Notes: generated from the letters alone by a model not told the origin. A DNA stretch of 64,000 bases from an uncultured Sphingomonadaceae bacterium (GCA_947497085.1 CANMFE010000001.1:868001-932000); one strand, 5' to 3'. Counted from the first letter of the stretch, positions 18,790-29,449 are shown. Made by a program: numbers and translations.

Positions 18790-19626
18790 GTGATGATATA
18801 TAAGCATATTAAAAACAGTTTTCTCGCAAGTTTGTGCTGTTTTCCCTTAATATTTTATACACCATTAGCTCATGCACAAGGCAGTTTTGCCACCCTCGAT
18901 TATGTTGCGCTTGCCAAGCTTTCCACATCAGCTCCTCTGGTAGCGCGCGTGCGGATAAAAGATTCGATTCCGCTACCGATAGAGCGGGCACCTGGCATCG
19001 CTCAGGGTAAAGTACGTCTCTATATAGAGGCTGAAGTCATCTCCCTGATCCGTGGCAGAAGCGGGATTGGCGAATCGATTCGCTATCTGGTCGATGTCCC
19101 GCGCAGTGCGCGCGGCAAACCTCCCAAATATAAAAAACGTGAATTCCTTATATTCGCAAAACCTGTGTCTGGTCGTCCCGGCGAAATCCAGCTTGTTGGC
19201 AAAAATGCCCATATGCCCTGGACACCCAATACCGAACAGCAAGTAAAAGGCATTTTGCGGGAAATTGTCAGTCCAGGCGCGGCCCCCGATATTACAGGGA
19301 TAAGGGAAGCGTTGCACGTTCCTGGCAATCTTCAGGGTGAAGGCGAGACCCAGATTTTCCTGAAAACGGCAAATGGTGCCCCTGCCTCCATCACCATATT
19401 GCGGCGTCCTGGCATGGTCCCGCAATGGGCCGTATCACTGACAGAAATTCTGGATGAATCAGCGCGCATTCCCGAACGCAATACTCTGTTATGGTATAAG
19501 CTTGCATGTTTCCTGCCGGAAATACTGCCATCCGAATCACTCATTAGCGATAATGCACGTGCCAACGCGCTTGCCCGCACAGATTATCAGTTTGTGCGAA
19601 GCCAGCTTGGCCCTTGCGGCAATTGA
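18790..19626 (+). CDS. Secreted hypothetical protein
   Basis: A 278-residue protein. The start is either GTG at 18790 or the adjacent ATG at 18793, after GGAAGA. A signal peptide ends near LAHAQG (about 28-30). The mature part has LDYVALAKLSTSAPLVARVRIKD, a REFLIFAKPV strand and a C-terminal helical segment with three cysteines. I recognise no catalytic motif; it reads like a beta-rich periplasmic protein of the kind widespread and unnamed in sphingomonads. It is divergent from tonB and upstream of hom, with no functional link evident. Confidence 0.75.
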   Translation: MMIYKHIKNSFLASLCCFPLIFYTPLAHAQGSFATLDYVALAKLSTSAPLVARVRIKDSIPLPIERAPGIAQGKVRLYIEAEVISLIRGRSGIGESIRYLVDVPRSARGKPPKYKKREFLIFAKPVSGRPGEIQLVGKNAHMPWTPNTEQQVKGILREIVSPGAAPDITGIREALHVPGNLQGEGETQIFLKTANGAPASITILRRPGMVPQWAVSLTEILDESARIPERNTLLWYKLACFLPEILPSESLISDNARANALARTDYQFVRSQLGPCGN

Positions 19627-19701
19627 AACCAGGCAAACCCACAAGTTCATTAGCTACCCGTTCGAAAACGGAGTTTGCGCAAGATTTGGTTCGCATCACG
19701 C

Positions 19702-19720
19702 AATGAAGTTTCGCTTCATT
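19702..19720. other. Perfect hairpin upstream of hom
   Basis: AATGAAG / CTTCATT with a five-base loop TTTCG, 117 bases before hom. There is no U-run. It may be a weak terminator for the upstream gene or part of the hom leader. Confidence 0.35.
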
Positions 19721-19836
19721 TCACGGAAGTAAATTTATCCTGGCGAAGGGCTGGTATTTGCGCACCTATAGGGTATGGACCGCGATAGGAGCGGCGGCTG
19801 TGCCCGCATGATGCGCAAACGAACGGACAATTTTTA

Positions 19837-21141
19837 ATGGCAAAAACATTGAACATCGCACTTGCTGGCCTTGGCACGGTCGGTACGGGTGTTATCCGCC
19901 TGCTGACAGAAAATGCCGATTTGATCGCGCGCCGTGCTGGCCGGCCCATCAAAATCACTGCTGTCACCGCCCGCGACCGATCAAAAGACCGCGGAGTCGA
20001 TCTTTCTGCTTACAACTGGGAAGATGATATGACTGCACTTGCTACGCGCGATGATGTCGATATTGTCGTCGAACTGGTCGGCGGGTCCGACGGTCCTGCG
20101 CTCACACTGGCACGTGGTAGTTTTGCAGGCGGCAAATCCTTTGTCACTGCAAACAAGGCAATGGTCGCCCATCATGGCCTGTCGCTCGCAAAAAGTGCCG
20201 AAGAAGCAGGGCTGGGATTCAAATATGAAGCCGCAGTTGCAGGCGGCATTCCGGTTATAAAGGGATTGCGCGAAGGCGCGGCAGCCAATGCTATTGAACG
20301 GGTTTATGGTATTCTCAACGGCACCTGCAATTACATACTTTCCACCATGGAAAAGACAGGACGCGGTTTTGACGACGTCCTTACCGAGGCACAACAGCTT
20401 GGATATGCCGAAGCCGACCCTGGTTTTGATATTGACGGCGTTGACGCTGCACATAAGCTTTCCATCCTGTCCAGCCTTGCCTTTGGTACGGAAATCGATT
20501 TTGACACAGTCGAACAAACAGGCATCCGCAAAATACTGGCGGCAGATATCGCGCAGGCAGATGCGCTGGGATATCGCATCCGATTGATCGGTATTGGTGA
20601 GATTGACCGTGAAAGCGGCGATGAAAAGCTGTTTCAGCGTGTCCATCCCTATCTGGTCCCGCTTTCCAATCCATTGGCGCATGTTTCCGGGTCAACCAAT
20701 GCCGTTGTCGCCGAAGGCAATTTTTCAGGCAGGCTATTATTTCAGGGTGCGGGTGCAGGTGATGGCCCGACAGCATCCGCCGTTGTCGCCGACATCATTG
20801 ATATTGCGCGCGGCGAAATCGGCCCTGCCTTTTCCATGCCGGTGGCAAGCCTTGATGCGATGGACAAAGCCGAATCAGGACACCGGATGGGTAAAGCCTA
20901 TCTCCGCTTTGAAGTCAGTGATCAGCCTGGCGTACTGGCTGAAATCACCGCTGCCATGCGTGATGCGAATGTTTCGATTGAAAGCCTGATCCAGAAGGGC
21001 CGCAACAAGGATGGCGCAGTGCTGGTCGCGATGGTGACGCATAAGGGACCAGAAGCCAATATCACCGCCACGCTTGATGCCCTGAAAGGCTCTGAAAGCC
21101 TGATGGGTGATCCCATGGTTATCCATATATTAGGCGCTTGA
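19837..21141 (+). CDS. hom: Homoserine dehydrogenase
   Basis: A 434-residue enzyme that reduces aspartate semialdehyde to homoserine for threonine, methionine and isoleucine synthesis. The Rossmann glycine motif GLGTVGTG is at 11-18. VTANKAMVAHHG and GGIPVIKGLREG mark the family, and the catalytic region EADPGFDIDGVDAAHKLSIL follows. A C-terminal ACT domain (about 350-434, QPGVLAEITAAMRDANVSIESL) suggests feedback control, usually by threonine. The length is standard for the ACT-bearing form. Confidence 0.96.
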   Translation: MAKTLNIALAGLGTVGTGVIRLLTENADLIARRAGRPIKITAVTARDRSKDRGVDLSAYNWEDDMTALATRDDVDIVVELVGGSDGPALTLARGSFAGGKSFVTANKAMVAHHGLSLAKSAEEAGLGFKYEAAVAGGIPVIKGLREGAAANAIERVYGILNGTCNYILSTMEKTGRGFDDVLTEAQQLGYAEADPGFDIDGVDAAHKLSILSSLAFGTEIDFDTVEQTGIRKILAADIAQADALGYRIRLIGIGEIDRESGDEKLFQRVHPYLVPLSNPLAHVSGSTNAVVAEGNFSGRLLFQGAGAGDGPTASAVVADIIDIARGEIGPAFSMPVASLDAMDKAESGHRMGKAYLRFEVSDQPGVLAEITAAMRDANVSIESLIQKGRNKDGAVLVAMVTHKGPEANITATLDALKGSESLMGDPMVIHILGA

Positions 21142-21177
21142 TACGGATTTAGGGCCGGTACCTGCAACTAGGGCAGT

Positions 21178-21651
21178 TCATTCAGGCGTAACCTGGTTTT
21201 CCGCCTGCCGTTTACGTTCTTGTTCCGCTGCCTTACGTGCCAGTTCAAGATATTCCTGGTCAACAAGGGGCAACTGGTCCGCTGTATATGGCACAATCGG
21301 TTCTTTCGGGCATGGCCCAAGAAAACAGCCCCGTGCCACAACTGGACCATGATTAGCTATCCCAAACACATCAGGCGCATCGGGTACGCCGCCCTTGATA
21401 GTCGTGCGTTTCTCGCGAAAAGCCTCGGCCTGCCTGTATTTTGTATCTATGTCGCGCTCGCCGCAAATGACAATTTCATCGGCACTTTCACGCTTGCAGC
21501 GATCGCGAATCGCCGTTGTTTTCGCTTTGCCACGCGCAAAGATATCAGAGACTTTTACGTCAATTTCATTTTGCTCGCGATCTGGTGATTGAGCCGCAGT
21601 AACGAGCAACAGCATGCTCGGAAGGAAAGTGAAAATCTGTAATCTCGACAA
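21178..21651 (-). CDS. Periplasmic hypothetical protein with Cys-rich signature
   Basis: A 157-residue protein with a signal peptide ending near VTAAQS (about 18-22). The mature part contains RDRCKRESADEIVICGERD, two cysteines around an acidic core. This signature recurs in small uncharacterised sphingomonad periplasmic proteins. A second cysteine pair lies in GCFLGPCPKE. Both pairs could form disulfides. The C-terminus is a charged helix. No function is known. It is divergent from glpX. Confidence 0.75.
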   Translation of the reverse strand: MSRLQIFTFLPSMLLLVTAAQSPDREQNEIDVKVSDIFARGKAKTTAIRDRCKRESADEIVICGERDIDTKYRQAEAFREKRTTIKGGVPDAPDVFGIANHGPVVARGCFLGPCPKEPIVPYTADQLPLVDQEYLELARKAAEQERKRQAENQVTPE

Positions 21652-21741
21652 GGATAGCTCCCTCCCCTAAAGAGCATCATATTTGATTGCTGCGGGCCAA
21701 CCGTATCGCGGCCATATGTAACACCAGATGAATGGAAACCC

Positions 21742-22725
21742 ATGACCGACCAATCCCAAATGCCCAATAGCGACCTTCTTGACCGCGTCCTTGTTCTTGA
21801 AATGGTGCGTGTTACCGAAGCCGCCGCAATTGCTGCAGCAAAATTGATTGGGCGCGGCGATGAAGATGCCGCCGATGCTGCCGCTGTCGAAGCGATGCGC
21901 GCATCACTGAACAAGCTTTACATTGATGGCACAGTTGTCATTGGCGAAGGTGAGCGCGATGAAGCACCGATGCTCTATATCGGTGAAAAAGTCGGCACAG
22001 GCGAAGGCAAGGCACCGAAAATCGATATTGCGCTTGATCCGCTGGAAGGGACGACCATCACCGCCAAGGCAGGGCCAAATGCGCTGGCCGTGCTTGCCAT
22101 TGCCGAAGAAGGCAACCTGCTCAACGCACCCGACGTTTACATGGACAAAATGGCTGTTGGCCCCGGCTATTCCCCAAACATTATCGACCTGGACAAATCG
22201 GTCCGTGAAAATGTCGAAGCCGTGGCGAATGAAAAGGGTGTTTCACCTGCGGATATTATCGTCTGTGTGCTGGATCGCCCCCGCCACGAAAAGCTGATTG
22301 CCCAGCTGCGTGAAATCGGCTGCGGTATCATGCTTATTCCCGATGGCGATGTCGCCGGCGTTATTGCCACCACCGACGAAGATACCACGGTCGACATGTA
22401 TATGGGCAGCGGCGGCGCACCTGAAGGCGTGCTGGCGGCCGCAGCGCTACGCTGTGTCGGCGGACAGTTCAAGGGACGTCTATTGTTCCGCAATGATGAC
22501 GAACGCGCCCGAGCCGCCAAATGGGGCATTGAAGATCTCGACAAGGTTTATGACCTTAAAGAACTCGCCAAGGGTGACTGCATATTCGCGGCTACTGGTG
22601 TAACCGACGGATCGTTGCTCGATGGCGTCAAAAAACTTCGCCGCGGCGTCATGACCACTGAGAGCGTCGTGATGCGTGCATCCAGCGGCACGGTTCGCTG
22701 GGTCAAGGGTGAGCACCGCATCTAA
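21742..22725 (+). CDS. glpX: Class II fructose-1,6-bisphosphatase
   Basis: A 327-residue metal-dependent sugar phosphatase for gluconeogenesis. The metal- and phosphate-binding motifs are GEGERDEAPML (68-78) and DPLEGTT (99-105). GPGYSPNIIDLDKSVRENV, MGSGGAPEGVLAAAALRC and CIFAATGVTDGSLL are all characteristic of GlpX. The start MTDQSQMPNSDLLDRVLVLEMVR agrees with family members. It acts in the cytosol. Some homologues also hydrolyse sedoheptulose bisphosphate. Confidence 0.95.
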   Translation: MTDQSQMPNSDLLDRVLVLEMVRVTEAAAIAAAKLIGRGDEDAADAAAVEAMRASLNKLYIDGTVVIGEGERDEAPMLYIGEKVGTGEGKAPKIDIALDPLEGTTITAKAGPNALAVLAIAEEGNLLNAPDVYMDKMAVGPGYSPNIIDLDKSVRENVEAVANEKGVSPADIIVCVLDRPRHEKLIAQLREIGCGIMLIPDGDVAGVIATTDEDTTVDMYMGSGGAPEGVLAAAALRCVGGQFKGRLLFRNDDERARAAKWGIEDLDKVYDLKELAKGDCIFAATGVTDGSLLDGVKKLRRGVMTTESVVMRASSGTVRWVKGEHRI

Positions 22726-22783
22726 ATCTGAAACACGCATTCATGCATGGCGGTTGAGGGGCTGCTGCACGAAAGGACATTCC

Positions 22784-24004
22784 ATGCAACGCGCCTTCTT
22801 ATCGCTGCGTATCGCCCCTGTGGCGGCATTGCTATTCCTGCTGTCAGCCTGTGTTTCGGGTGTGGATTACGGTCCTGTGCCGCATGGCGACTATGTTGCC
22901 GAGCCGCGCTGCAATCCGGTCGGCAGCCATTCTGGGGCCATGGCAGGAAAAGAGTATTTCTTTGCCACCACCCGCCTGCCCGACTGCCGCACGCCAGCTA
23001 TCACGCTGACCAACAAGCGTACGGACAGGATGCGGTTTGGCCGCTTCGCTCCGCGTACCACCATGATGAACGCAAGGGGAAAAGAGCAAAAGGTTATTCC
23101 CGTTGCTTTTGAACCCGAAACCGCATGGTGGGATGCGCTGAGCAAGAAGGCAGGAAGCGATGGCCGTGTGCTGCTTTATGTACACGGCTATAAGGAGCGC
23201 TTCCCGCGCACCTCACGCGACACAATCCAGATAGCGCGCCTGACCGAATTTGAAGGCCCTGTAGTGCTCTATACCTGGCCTAGCCATGGCTCAGTGCTCA
23301 GCTATGCAGTGGATGAAGCCAATATGTACTGGGACGAACGCAATTTTCGCCGGTTCCTCAACAAAATGGCGCAGCAACCCTGGATCAAGGAAATCGTGCT
23401 TGTCTCACACAGTATGGGCGCACGGCTGGTATTGCCCGCAGTCGATTATGTCGATCGCAACTCATCCAGTGCGGATTCGAGTAATATCTCCAATATCATT
23501 CTCGCCTCACCCGATATTGATCGGCAGGAGTTTGAACGCGACATTGCCGAAGAAGTACTCTCCGCGCGCCGTGTCAATAATGACCGCCGCCTCACGGTCT
23601 ACGTCTCGGCCAAGGACCGGGCTCTGGAAACATCACGCCGCATCCATGGCTATCCCCGCCTCGGCACACCCTATTGTTTTGACCCGTTTCGCGCTGCGGA
23701 ACTCAGACAACAGGGGTATCCCGAACGCTGCTACGCATTGGAAGCCATATATGACGCCCCACCTGCCAAGAAAGGCATGACCATTGTCGACACCACCGAA
23801 GTCAGCGACAGCAATTTCGGTCATTCCGACTTTGTCCAGAGTGCGGCAGTATGTGCCGACTTCAAACAGGTCGTCAAAAACGGCATGCGGGGCGCAACCC
23901 GAAACCGGGTTGCCACGCACCTGGACTATGTGTTTCGCCTACAGCCTGTGGAAAATGCGAGAAACAGCAATCTTTGCATGGAAGAAGCCAACCCGGGCGA
24001 ATAA
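22784..24004 (+). CDS. Alpha/beta-hydrolase lipoprotein (DUF900 type)
   Basis: A 406-residue protein. The ATG at 22784 follows GAAAGGA and opens a lipoprotein signal with lipobox LLSAC (C23). The catalytic core has VLLYVHGYKE, a nucleophile elbow SHSMG with S210, and a His near GHSDF, as in DUF900 esterase/lipase-like proteins. It is probably anchored in a membrane facing the periplasm. The substrate is unknown; related proteins are annotated as esterases. It converges on the flavodoxin gene with only 13 bases between stops. Confidence 0.85.
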   Translation: MQRAFLSLRIAPVAALLFLLSACVSGVDYGPVPHGDYVAEPRCNPVGSHSGAMAGKEYFFATTRLPDCRTPAITLTNKRTDRMRFGRFAPRTTMMNARGKEQKVIPVAFEPETAWWDALSKKAGSDGRVLLYVHGYKERFPRTSRDTIQIARLTEFEGPVVLYTWPSHGSVLSYAVDEANMYWDERNFRRFLNKMAQQPWIKEIVLVSHSMGARLVLPAVDYVDRNSSSADSSNISNIILASPDIDRQEFERDIAEEVLSARRVNNDRRLTVYVSAKDRALETSRRIHGYPRLGTPYCFDPFRAAELRQQGYPERCYALEAIYDAPPAKKGMTIVDTTEVSDSNFGHSDFVQSAAVCADFKQVVKNGMRGATRNRVATHLDYVFRLQPVENARNSNLCMEEANPGE

Positions 24005-24017
24005 TTACGGCCGCAGC

Positions 24018-24509
24018 CTAGAATATACCCAGACTTAACCCTGCTGCGAGTGCTCTGCCAGTTTCGCGGCATGTGGTGAGATCAGCTTCACCTATAATCT
24101 TGGGCGCCAGTATCTGCTCTGCTGTTTGCGCATGGGTGCAAACAATCTGCGTATCAGCCATTTTTTTGAGCCGCCATCCCGTTGTAATGCGCTCCAGCTG
24201 CCGTGCCGCATTTTCTCCGTCCGATCCGGCGCAGATCATGGCCGCATAAGGACGCCCCTCTATCCGGCCCAGCACGGGATAATAGCATTCGTCAAAAAAC
24301 AGCTTCATGCCGCCGGCGATGGCCGCAAGATTTTCCGGGCAGGCAAATATATAACCATCCGCAGCCAGCATATCATCCGCCGCTGCCTCACCTGCTTTTT
24401 TAAGCACAAGGCGGATGCCGTCTTCCTGTCTCGCGCCATCGGCAGCGGCCCCAGCCATGGCTGCGCTGCCACCTGTCTTGCTATAATAAATGATAAGCAA
24501 TTTTTTCAT
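24018..24509 (-). CDS. Flavodoxin-family protein
   Basis: A 163-residue protein. The FMN phosphate loop is YYSKTGGSAAMAG near the N-terminus (residues 8-20). ADGYIFACPENLAAIAGGMKLFFDECYY and MICAGSDGENAARQLERI fit a flavodoxin/NADPH-dependent FMN reductase fold. It has no iron-sulfur motif. The length suits a short-chain flavodoxin-like protein. It is likely a redox protein, with the partner not identifiable. Confidence 0.82.
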   Translation of the reverse strand: MKKLLIIYYSKTGGSAAMAGAAADGARQEDGIRLVLKKAGEAAADDMLAADGYIFACPENLAAIAGGMKLFFDECYYPVLGRIEGRPYAAMICAGSDGENAARQLERITTGWRLKKMADTQIVCTHAQTAEQILAPKIIGEADLTTCRETGRALAAGLSLGIF

Positions 24510-24603
24510 GTGGTGTATATTCTATCACACCCCTTGCCGGGCAGTGCAATCTCCTTCTATCTGAAGATAAGAAATACAGCCAAAGATTGACAGGCAATAA
24601 CCT

Positions 24604-26391
24604 ATGAATCCGAATGAACTACTTCCACCAGCACTTGACGTTGCCCGGTCCATCACCGGTCAGACATGGCAATGGCGCGGTGGCAATGGCGATGTGCGCT
24701 CTTCGCAGGATTTCAGGCCCGATGACCTTGTTACCCAGCTTTTGCTGAGCCGCGGTGCGCCGCGCGAAGAACTGGAACAGTATCGCAACCCCACCATACG
24801 CGATTTCATGCCAGATCCGTCAGTGTTCCGCGACATGGATACAGCTTCGGAGCGGCTGGCGCAGGCCATACTGGCCAAAGAAAAAGTGACAATTTACGGG
24901 GACTATGACGTGGACGGCGCCACCAGCGCCGCTGTGCTAATCCGCACCTTACGCGAACTGGGGCTGGAAGCCGGGGCCTATATTCCCGATCGGTTGATGG
25001 AAGGTTATGGCCCAAGCGGAGCCGCACTGGTTAAATTGGCCGAGCAGGGATCGACGTTGATTGTTACGGTCGATTGCGGCGCCATGGCTTTTGATGCACT
25101 GGCACAGGCCAAGTCAGCAGGCGTCGATGTCATTGTGGTCGACCATCATAAATGCGCGGCTGAGCTCCCGGAAGCTCTCGCACTGGTCAATCCCAACAGA
25201 CTGGACGAAAGCGATGCGGGCACAATGCACGGCCATCTTGCCGCCGTGGGCATGGCGTTTCTTCTGGGTGCGGCACTGATCCGCACCTTGCGCAGCCATG
25301 ATTATTTTTCAGGCCGCGCAGAACCAAAATTGCTTGAACTGCTTGATCTTGTTGCGCTGGGAACCGTGGCCGATGTTGCCAAACTGCAGGGGCTAAACCG
25401 GGCCTTTGTCGCACAGGGCCTGAAAGTCATGGGACAGGGCCGTAATACCGGCATGAATGCGTTGATCGAGGCGAGCCGCCTCACCCGCAAACCGGTCTGT
25501 TCCGATCTGGGTTTCGCACTTGGCCCGCGTATCAATGCGGGCGGGCGTGTTGGCAAATCGGACCTTGGCGTGCGCCTGCTGACCACCGAAGATGCGCAAG
25601 AGGCGCGGCAGATTGCGGGCGAGCTGAATCGGCTCAACGAGGAACGCCGCGCGATAGAAGCACATGTGCAGGAACAGGCCGAAGAAATGCTCGCTGCCCA
25701 GCATAACCGCGCGGTCATGGTGCTGTCCGGCAAAGGCTGGCACCCCGGTGTCATCGGCATTGTGGCAGGGCGCATCAAGGAAAAGACGGGCAAGCCGTCA
25801 CTTGTCATAGCGGTGGACGATAATGGCATAGGCAAGGGGTCGGGCCGTTCCATTTATGGCGTCGATCTGGGCGCGGCAATTATCGCGGCCAAGGATGAGG
25901 GCTATCTGGTCGCAGGTGGCGGTCACGCCATGGCCGCCGGATTAACTGTCGAGCAAGACAGGCTCGATGATTTTGCCGGATATCTGGATGAAAGGCTGGG
26001 CTATGATGTTGCGCACGCGTCCATGCACAAAACCATGCTGCTTGATGCTGTCGTCGCTCCAGGCGGCGTCACACCTGACCTTGTGACAGCGATGGAAACG
26101 GCTGGTCCCTACGGCATGGGCTGGCCCGGCCCGCGCATCGCCACCGGCCCGGTGCGGATTGTCAAATGCGATGTGGTCGGCACCAATCACCTGCGTACTA
26201 TAGTGGCGGGCGATGATGGCCGTTCGATTAAAACCATTGCTTTCCGGCAGGCCGATTCCGAGCTGGGTCAGACTTTGCTGGCCGCGCCGCGTGACCGTAA
26301 GCTGTGGATCGCAGGCCGCGCAAAAATTGATGACTGGGGCGCACGCCCGACCGCGGAATTGCATCTGGAAGACGCGGCCTGGATAGAATGA
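24604..26391 (+). CDS. recJ: Single-stranded-DNA-specific exonuclease RecJ
   Basis: A 595-residue 5'-3' ssDNA exonuclease of mismatch and recombination repair. DHH-superfamily motifs are present in order: GDYDVDG (99-105), VDCGA (157-161) and DHH (180-182). DHHA1 motifs GRVGKSDLGVRLL and GGGHAMAAG follow, and then the OB-like C-terminus. Length and motifs are typical. It starts about 95 bases after the divergent flavodoxin gene. Confidence 0.96.
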   Translation: MNPNELLPPALDVARSITGQTWQWRGGNGDVRSSQDFRPDDLVTQLLLSRGAPREELEQYRNPTIRDFMPDPSVFRDMDTASERLAQAILAKEKVTIYGDYDVDGATSAAVLIRTLRELGLEAGAYIPDRLMEGYGPSGAALVKLAEQGSTLIVTVDCGAMAFDALAQAKSAGVDVIVVDHHKCAAELPEALALVNPNRLDESDAGTMHGHLAAVGMAFLLGAALIRTLRSHDYFSGRAEPKLLELLDLVALGTVADVAKLQGLNRAFVAQGLKVMGQGRNTGMNALIEASRLTRKPVCSDLGFALGPRINAGGRVGKSDLGVRLLTTEDAQEARQIAGELNRLNEERRAIEAHVQEQAEEMLAAQHNRAVMVLSGKGWHPGVIGIVAGRIKEKTGKPSLVIAVDDNGIGKGSGRSIYGVDLGAAIIAAKDEGYLVAGGGHAMAAGLTVEQDRLDDFAGYLDERLGYDVAHASMHKTMLLDAVVAPGGVTPDLVTAMETAGPYGMGWPGPRIATGPVRIVKCDVVGTNHLRTIVAGDDGRSIKTIAFRQADSELGQTLLAAPRDRKLWIAGRAKIDDWGARPTAELHLEDAAWIE

Positions 26392-26421
26392 AAAGAAATC
26401 CAAAAAAACCGATAGAATCAC

Positions 26422-26450
26422 TTGACCTAAACAAAACTACCCCCTAATTG
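26422..26450 (+). promoter_or_regulatory. Putative promoter of tRNA-Glu
   Basis: TTGACC and TAATTG are separated by exactly 17 bases, ending 29 bases before the mature tRNA 5' end. Confidence 0.5.
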
Positions 26451-26479
26451 CGCAGTTCGCTGACCAAGCAGATTGGTAT

Positions 26480-26554
26480 GGCCCCTTCGTCTAGCGGTTA
26501 GGACGCGGCCCTTTCACGGCTGAAACACGGGTTCGATTCCCGTAGGGGTCACCA
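26480..26554 (+). tRNA. tRNA-Glu(TTC)
   Basis: A 75-base gene including encoded CCA. The acceptor GGCCCCT pairs with AGGGGTC (one G-U). The anticodon stem CGGCC/GGCTG encloses CTTTCAC with anticodon TTC at 26513-26515. The T arm has GGTTCGATTCC. The sequence closely follows the bacterial tRNA-Glu pattern, including the CGTCTAG D-arm start. No integrated element is visible at its 3' end. Confidence 0.97.
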
Positions 26555-26696
26555 TTTTCCAATATATCTACAACAGCCATTTTACAGGCCATCTGGCTTG
26601 CCTGTACGTGTGCAGGCAACATGTTCGGGATAATCACTACATCTGCATTTGAATGTCGCGCCTTTCGGGTCTAATCATGCCGTGTCCACACACAGC

Positions 26697-27911
26697 ATGG
26701 AGTCGGCATTGCCCCGCACATATATCCTGTCCGATATAAAGATCGCGCCTTTCGTATCAAAGGGCAGCGATGAATATGTTGGCGATGGCATTATTGTTGT
26801 GGATGGCGGGACAATTGGCTTTATCGGCGATGCGAATGACTTGCCGCAGCAATACCGGGAAAGCGAGGTACGCCATCTGGGCGGGCGGTTAGTGACGCCG
26901 GGCCTGATCGATTGCCACACACATCTGGTTTATGGCGGGTCGCGTGCCCGCGAGTTTGAAATGCGCCAGACCGGCGCGAGTTACGAAGAGATCATGTCCG
27001 CTGGCGGCGGTATATTTTCCACCGTAAACGCCACCAGACAAGCGTCAGAAGACGAATTGCTGACATCAGCTCTCGGGCGCCTGGACAACCTGATCCGTGA
27101 AGGCGTCACCACCATCGAAATAAAATCCGGCTATGGTCTGGATGAGGATACCGAACTGAAAATGCTGCGTGTGGCGCGCTGTCTGGGTGAGGAACGGCAG
27201 GTTCGGGTGCGCACGACATATCTGGGCGCGCACGCCTATCCCAAAGATATGGAGGCCGATGATTACCTGAGCCAGATATGCCTGCCCACCATGGAGAAAG
27301 CCGCTGCCGAAGGCCTGATTGATGCAGTAGATGGATTTTGCGAAACGGTTGGCTTTACGCCATCGCAGATAGAACGCGTTTTTGATGCGGCCGGAAAATT
27401 GGGTTTACCCGTAAAATTGCATGCCGAACAATTGTCCGATCAAGGCGGTGCAGCCTTGGCTGCCAGGTTTAATGCCCTTTCCGCCGATCATCTGGAATAT
27501 CTGAACGATGAAGGCATTGCCGCTATGGCGGGTGCGGGGACAGTGGCTGTGCTGTTGCCCGCCGCTTTTTACGCCCTGAAAGAAACAAAATTTCCGCCTG
27601 TACAAAAACTGCGCGATGCAGACGTGCCCATGGCATTGGCAACAGACAGCAACCCCGGTACATCGCCTATGACATCACTGCTGCTCACCATGAATATGGG
27701 GGCGACACTGTTCGGCATGACACCGCAGGAATGCCTGGAAGGTGTGACGGTACATGCCGCGCGGGCACTGGGTCTGGACGATTGCGGGCGGATCAAGGCA
27801 GGCATGCGCGCCGATCTTGCGATATGGGATTTCAGCGACCCTGCTGAAATGAGTTACAGAATGGGAGATGCACCTTTGCATAAGCGGATTTTTGGGGGTG
27901 AGCCATGCTGA
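26697..27911 (+). CDS. hutI: Imidazolonepropionase
   Basis: A 404-residue metal amidohydrolase that opens imidazolone-5-propionate to formiminoglutamate. The ATG giving MESALPRTY is preferred; a TTG 48 bases upstream is in frame, and neither has a strong ribosome site. Metal motif [10 protein letters not shown] (H74, H76), later histidines KLHAEQLS and SADHLEY, and [10 protein letters not shown] mark HutI. It is first of hutI-hutH-hutU-hutG and overlaps hutH by seven bases. Confidence 0.95.
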   Translation: MESALPRTYILSDIKIAPFVSKGSDEYVGDGIIVVDGGTIGFIGDANDLPQQYRESEVRHLGGRLVTPGLIDCHTHLVYGGSRAREFEMRQTGASYEEIMSAGGGIFSTVNATRQASEDELLTSALGRLDNLIREGVTTIEIKSGYGLDEDTELKMLRVARCLGEERQVRVRTTYLGAHAYPKDMEADDYLSQICLPTMEKAAAEGLIDAVDGFCETVGFTPSQIERVFDAAGKLGLPVKLHAEQLSDQGGAALAARFNALSADHLEYLNDEGIAAMAGAGTVAVLLPAAFYALKETKFPPVQKLRDADVPMALATDSNPGTSPMTSLLLTMNMGATLFGMTPQECLEGVTVHAARALGLDDCGRIKAGMRADLAIWDFSDPAEMSYRMGDAPLHKRIFGGEPC

Positions 27912-29449
27912 CATTATCCCCCGGCAATGTGAGTTTGAAGCTGCTCGAACGTATCTGGCGTGAGGAATTGCCGGTTACGCTGGATAAGGATGCCCGCGCG
28001 CGGATAAGCGCATCGGCGGCGCGCATTGATAAAGCAGCCAATGGCAGCGAGGCAGTTTACGGCGTAAATACCGGCTTTGGCAAACTTGCCTCTATCCGCA
28101 TCGCGGCGGAAGATACGGCGACCCTGCAACGCAACCTTATTCTGTCACACTGTTCGGGCGTCGGGCCGGATACGCCGCGCGCTGTCAAACGGTTGATGAT
28201 GGCGCTCAAGCTCATCTCGCTCGGCCGCGGCGCATCGGGCATCAGGCCGGAAACGGTGAACCTGCTCGAAGCGATGCTGGCGAAAGGCGTAACACCTGTC
28301 ATTCCCGCACAAGGATCGGTCGGCGCGTCAGGCGATCTGGCCCCGCTCGCGCACATGGCTGCCGTCATGATGGGTGAAGGCGAAGCGGAATTTCAGGGCG
28401 AAATTCTTTCCGGCGGCGCGGCGCTTCGAAAAGTGGAATTGCAGCCGGTCATACTGGGGCCAAAAGAGGGCCTGGCGCTTATCAATGGCACGCAATTTTC
28501 GACCGCACATGCGCTGGCAGGGTTGTTCTCTGCATGGCAGGCAGCCTGCACCTCGCTGCTTTCAGCCTCCATGTCGATAGATGCCGCCATGGCTTCGACT
28601 GCGCCGCTGATCGAGGAAATTCACACATTACGCGGACATCCCGGACAGATTGGCGCAGCGGCAGCGATGCGCGCGCTGCTGCATGACAGCGAAATCCGTG
28701 AGGCGCACCGTGCCGACGACCCGCGCGTGCAAGACCCCTATTGCATGCGCTGCCAACCACAAGTGGCGGGCGCGGCGATGGATATGCTGGTCCATGCCGC
28801 CATCACACTCCGCCGCGAAGCCAATGCGGCAACCGATAACCCGCTGGTCCTACTGACCGAAGACCGCATTGTGTCAGGCGGCAACTTCCATGCCGAACCG
28901 GTGGCCTTTGCCGCAGACATGATTGCGTTGGCAATGGCAGAAATCGGGTCGATATCGCAGCGGCGCATTGCCCTGCTGGTCGATCCGACACTCAGCTTTG
29001 ACCTACCGCCTTTTCTCGCCGAAGATCCCGGCCTCAATTCAGGTATGATGATTGCCGAAGTGACCAGCGCCGCATTGATGAGCGAGAACAAGCATCTCGC
29101 AAACCCCTGTTCGACCGATTCCACACCGACCAGCGCCAATCAGGAAGATCATGTCTCCATGGCCGCGCACGGTGCGCGCCGTCTGGGCGCGATGGCCGAA
29201 AACCTGTTTCGCATACTCGGTATTGAGATATTCTGCGCCGCCGAGGGTATCCGCTTCCGCGGCCCTCTCAAGACAAGCTCACCACTCGCAAATGTGTGTG
29301 ACAGGCTCCATCAGGATATTGCCCCGCTGACGAAAGACCGTTTCCTTGCGCCCGATCTGGAAGCTGCGGCACAGCTTGTCCAGCGTGGTGAGCTTCTTGA
29401 TAAAACAGATACAGAATTCCCCTGCCTTGAGGAGATGATGCATGACTGA
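27905..29449 (+). CDS. hutH: Histidine ammonia-lyase
   Basis: A 514-residue enzyme that deaminates histidine to urocanate. The MIO cofactor arises from A141-S142-G143 in [23 protein letters not shown] (catalytic Tyr), [11 protein letters not shown] and [12 protein letters not shown] are canonical. It overlaps both neighbours (hutI by 7 bases, hutU by 8), indicating tight translational coupling in the hut operon. Confidence 0.97.
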   Translation: MLTLSPGNVSLKLLERIWREELPVTLDKDARARISASAARIDKAANGSEAVYGVNTGFGKLASIRIAAEDTATLQRNLILSHCSGVGPDTPRAVKRLMMALKLISLGRGASGIRPETVNLLEAMLAKGVTPVIPAQGSVGASGDLAPLAHMAAVMMGEGEAEFQGEILSGGAALRKVELQPVILGPKEGLALINGTQFSTAHALAGLFSAWQAACTSLLSASMSIDAAMASTAPLIEEIHTLRGHPGQIGAAAAMRALLHDSEIREAHRADDPRVQDPYCMRCQPQVAGAAMDMLVHAAITLRREANAATDNPLVLLTEDRIVSGGNFHAEPVAFAADMIALAMAEIGSISQRRIALLVDPTLSFDLPPFLAEDPGLNSGMMIAEVTSAALMSENKHLANPCSTDSTPTSANQEDHVSMAAHGARRLGAMAENLFRILGIEIFCAAEGIRFRGPLKTSSPLANVCDRLHQDIAPLTKDRFLAPDLEAAAQLVQRGELLDKTDTEFPCLEEMMHD

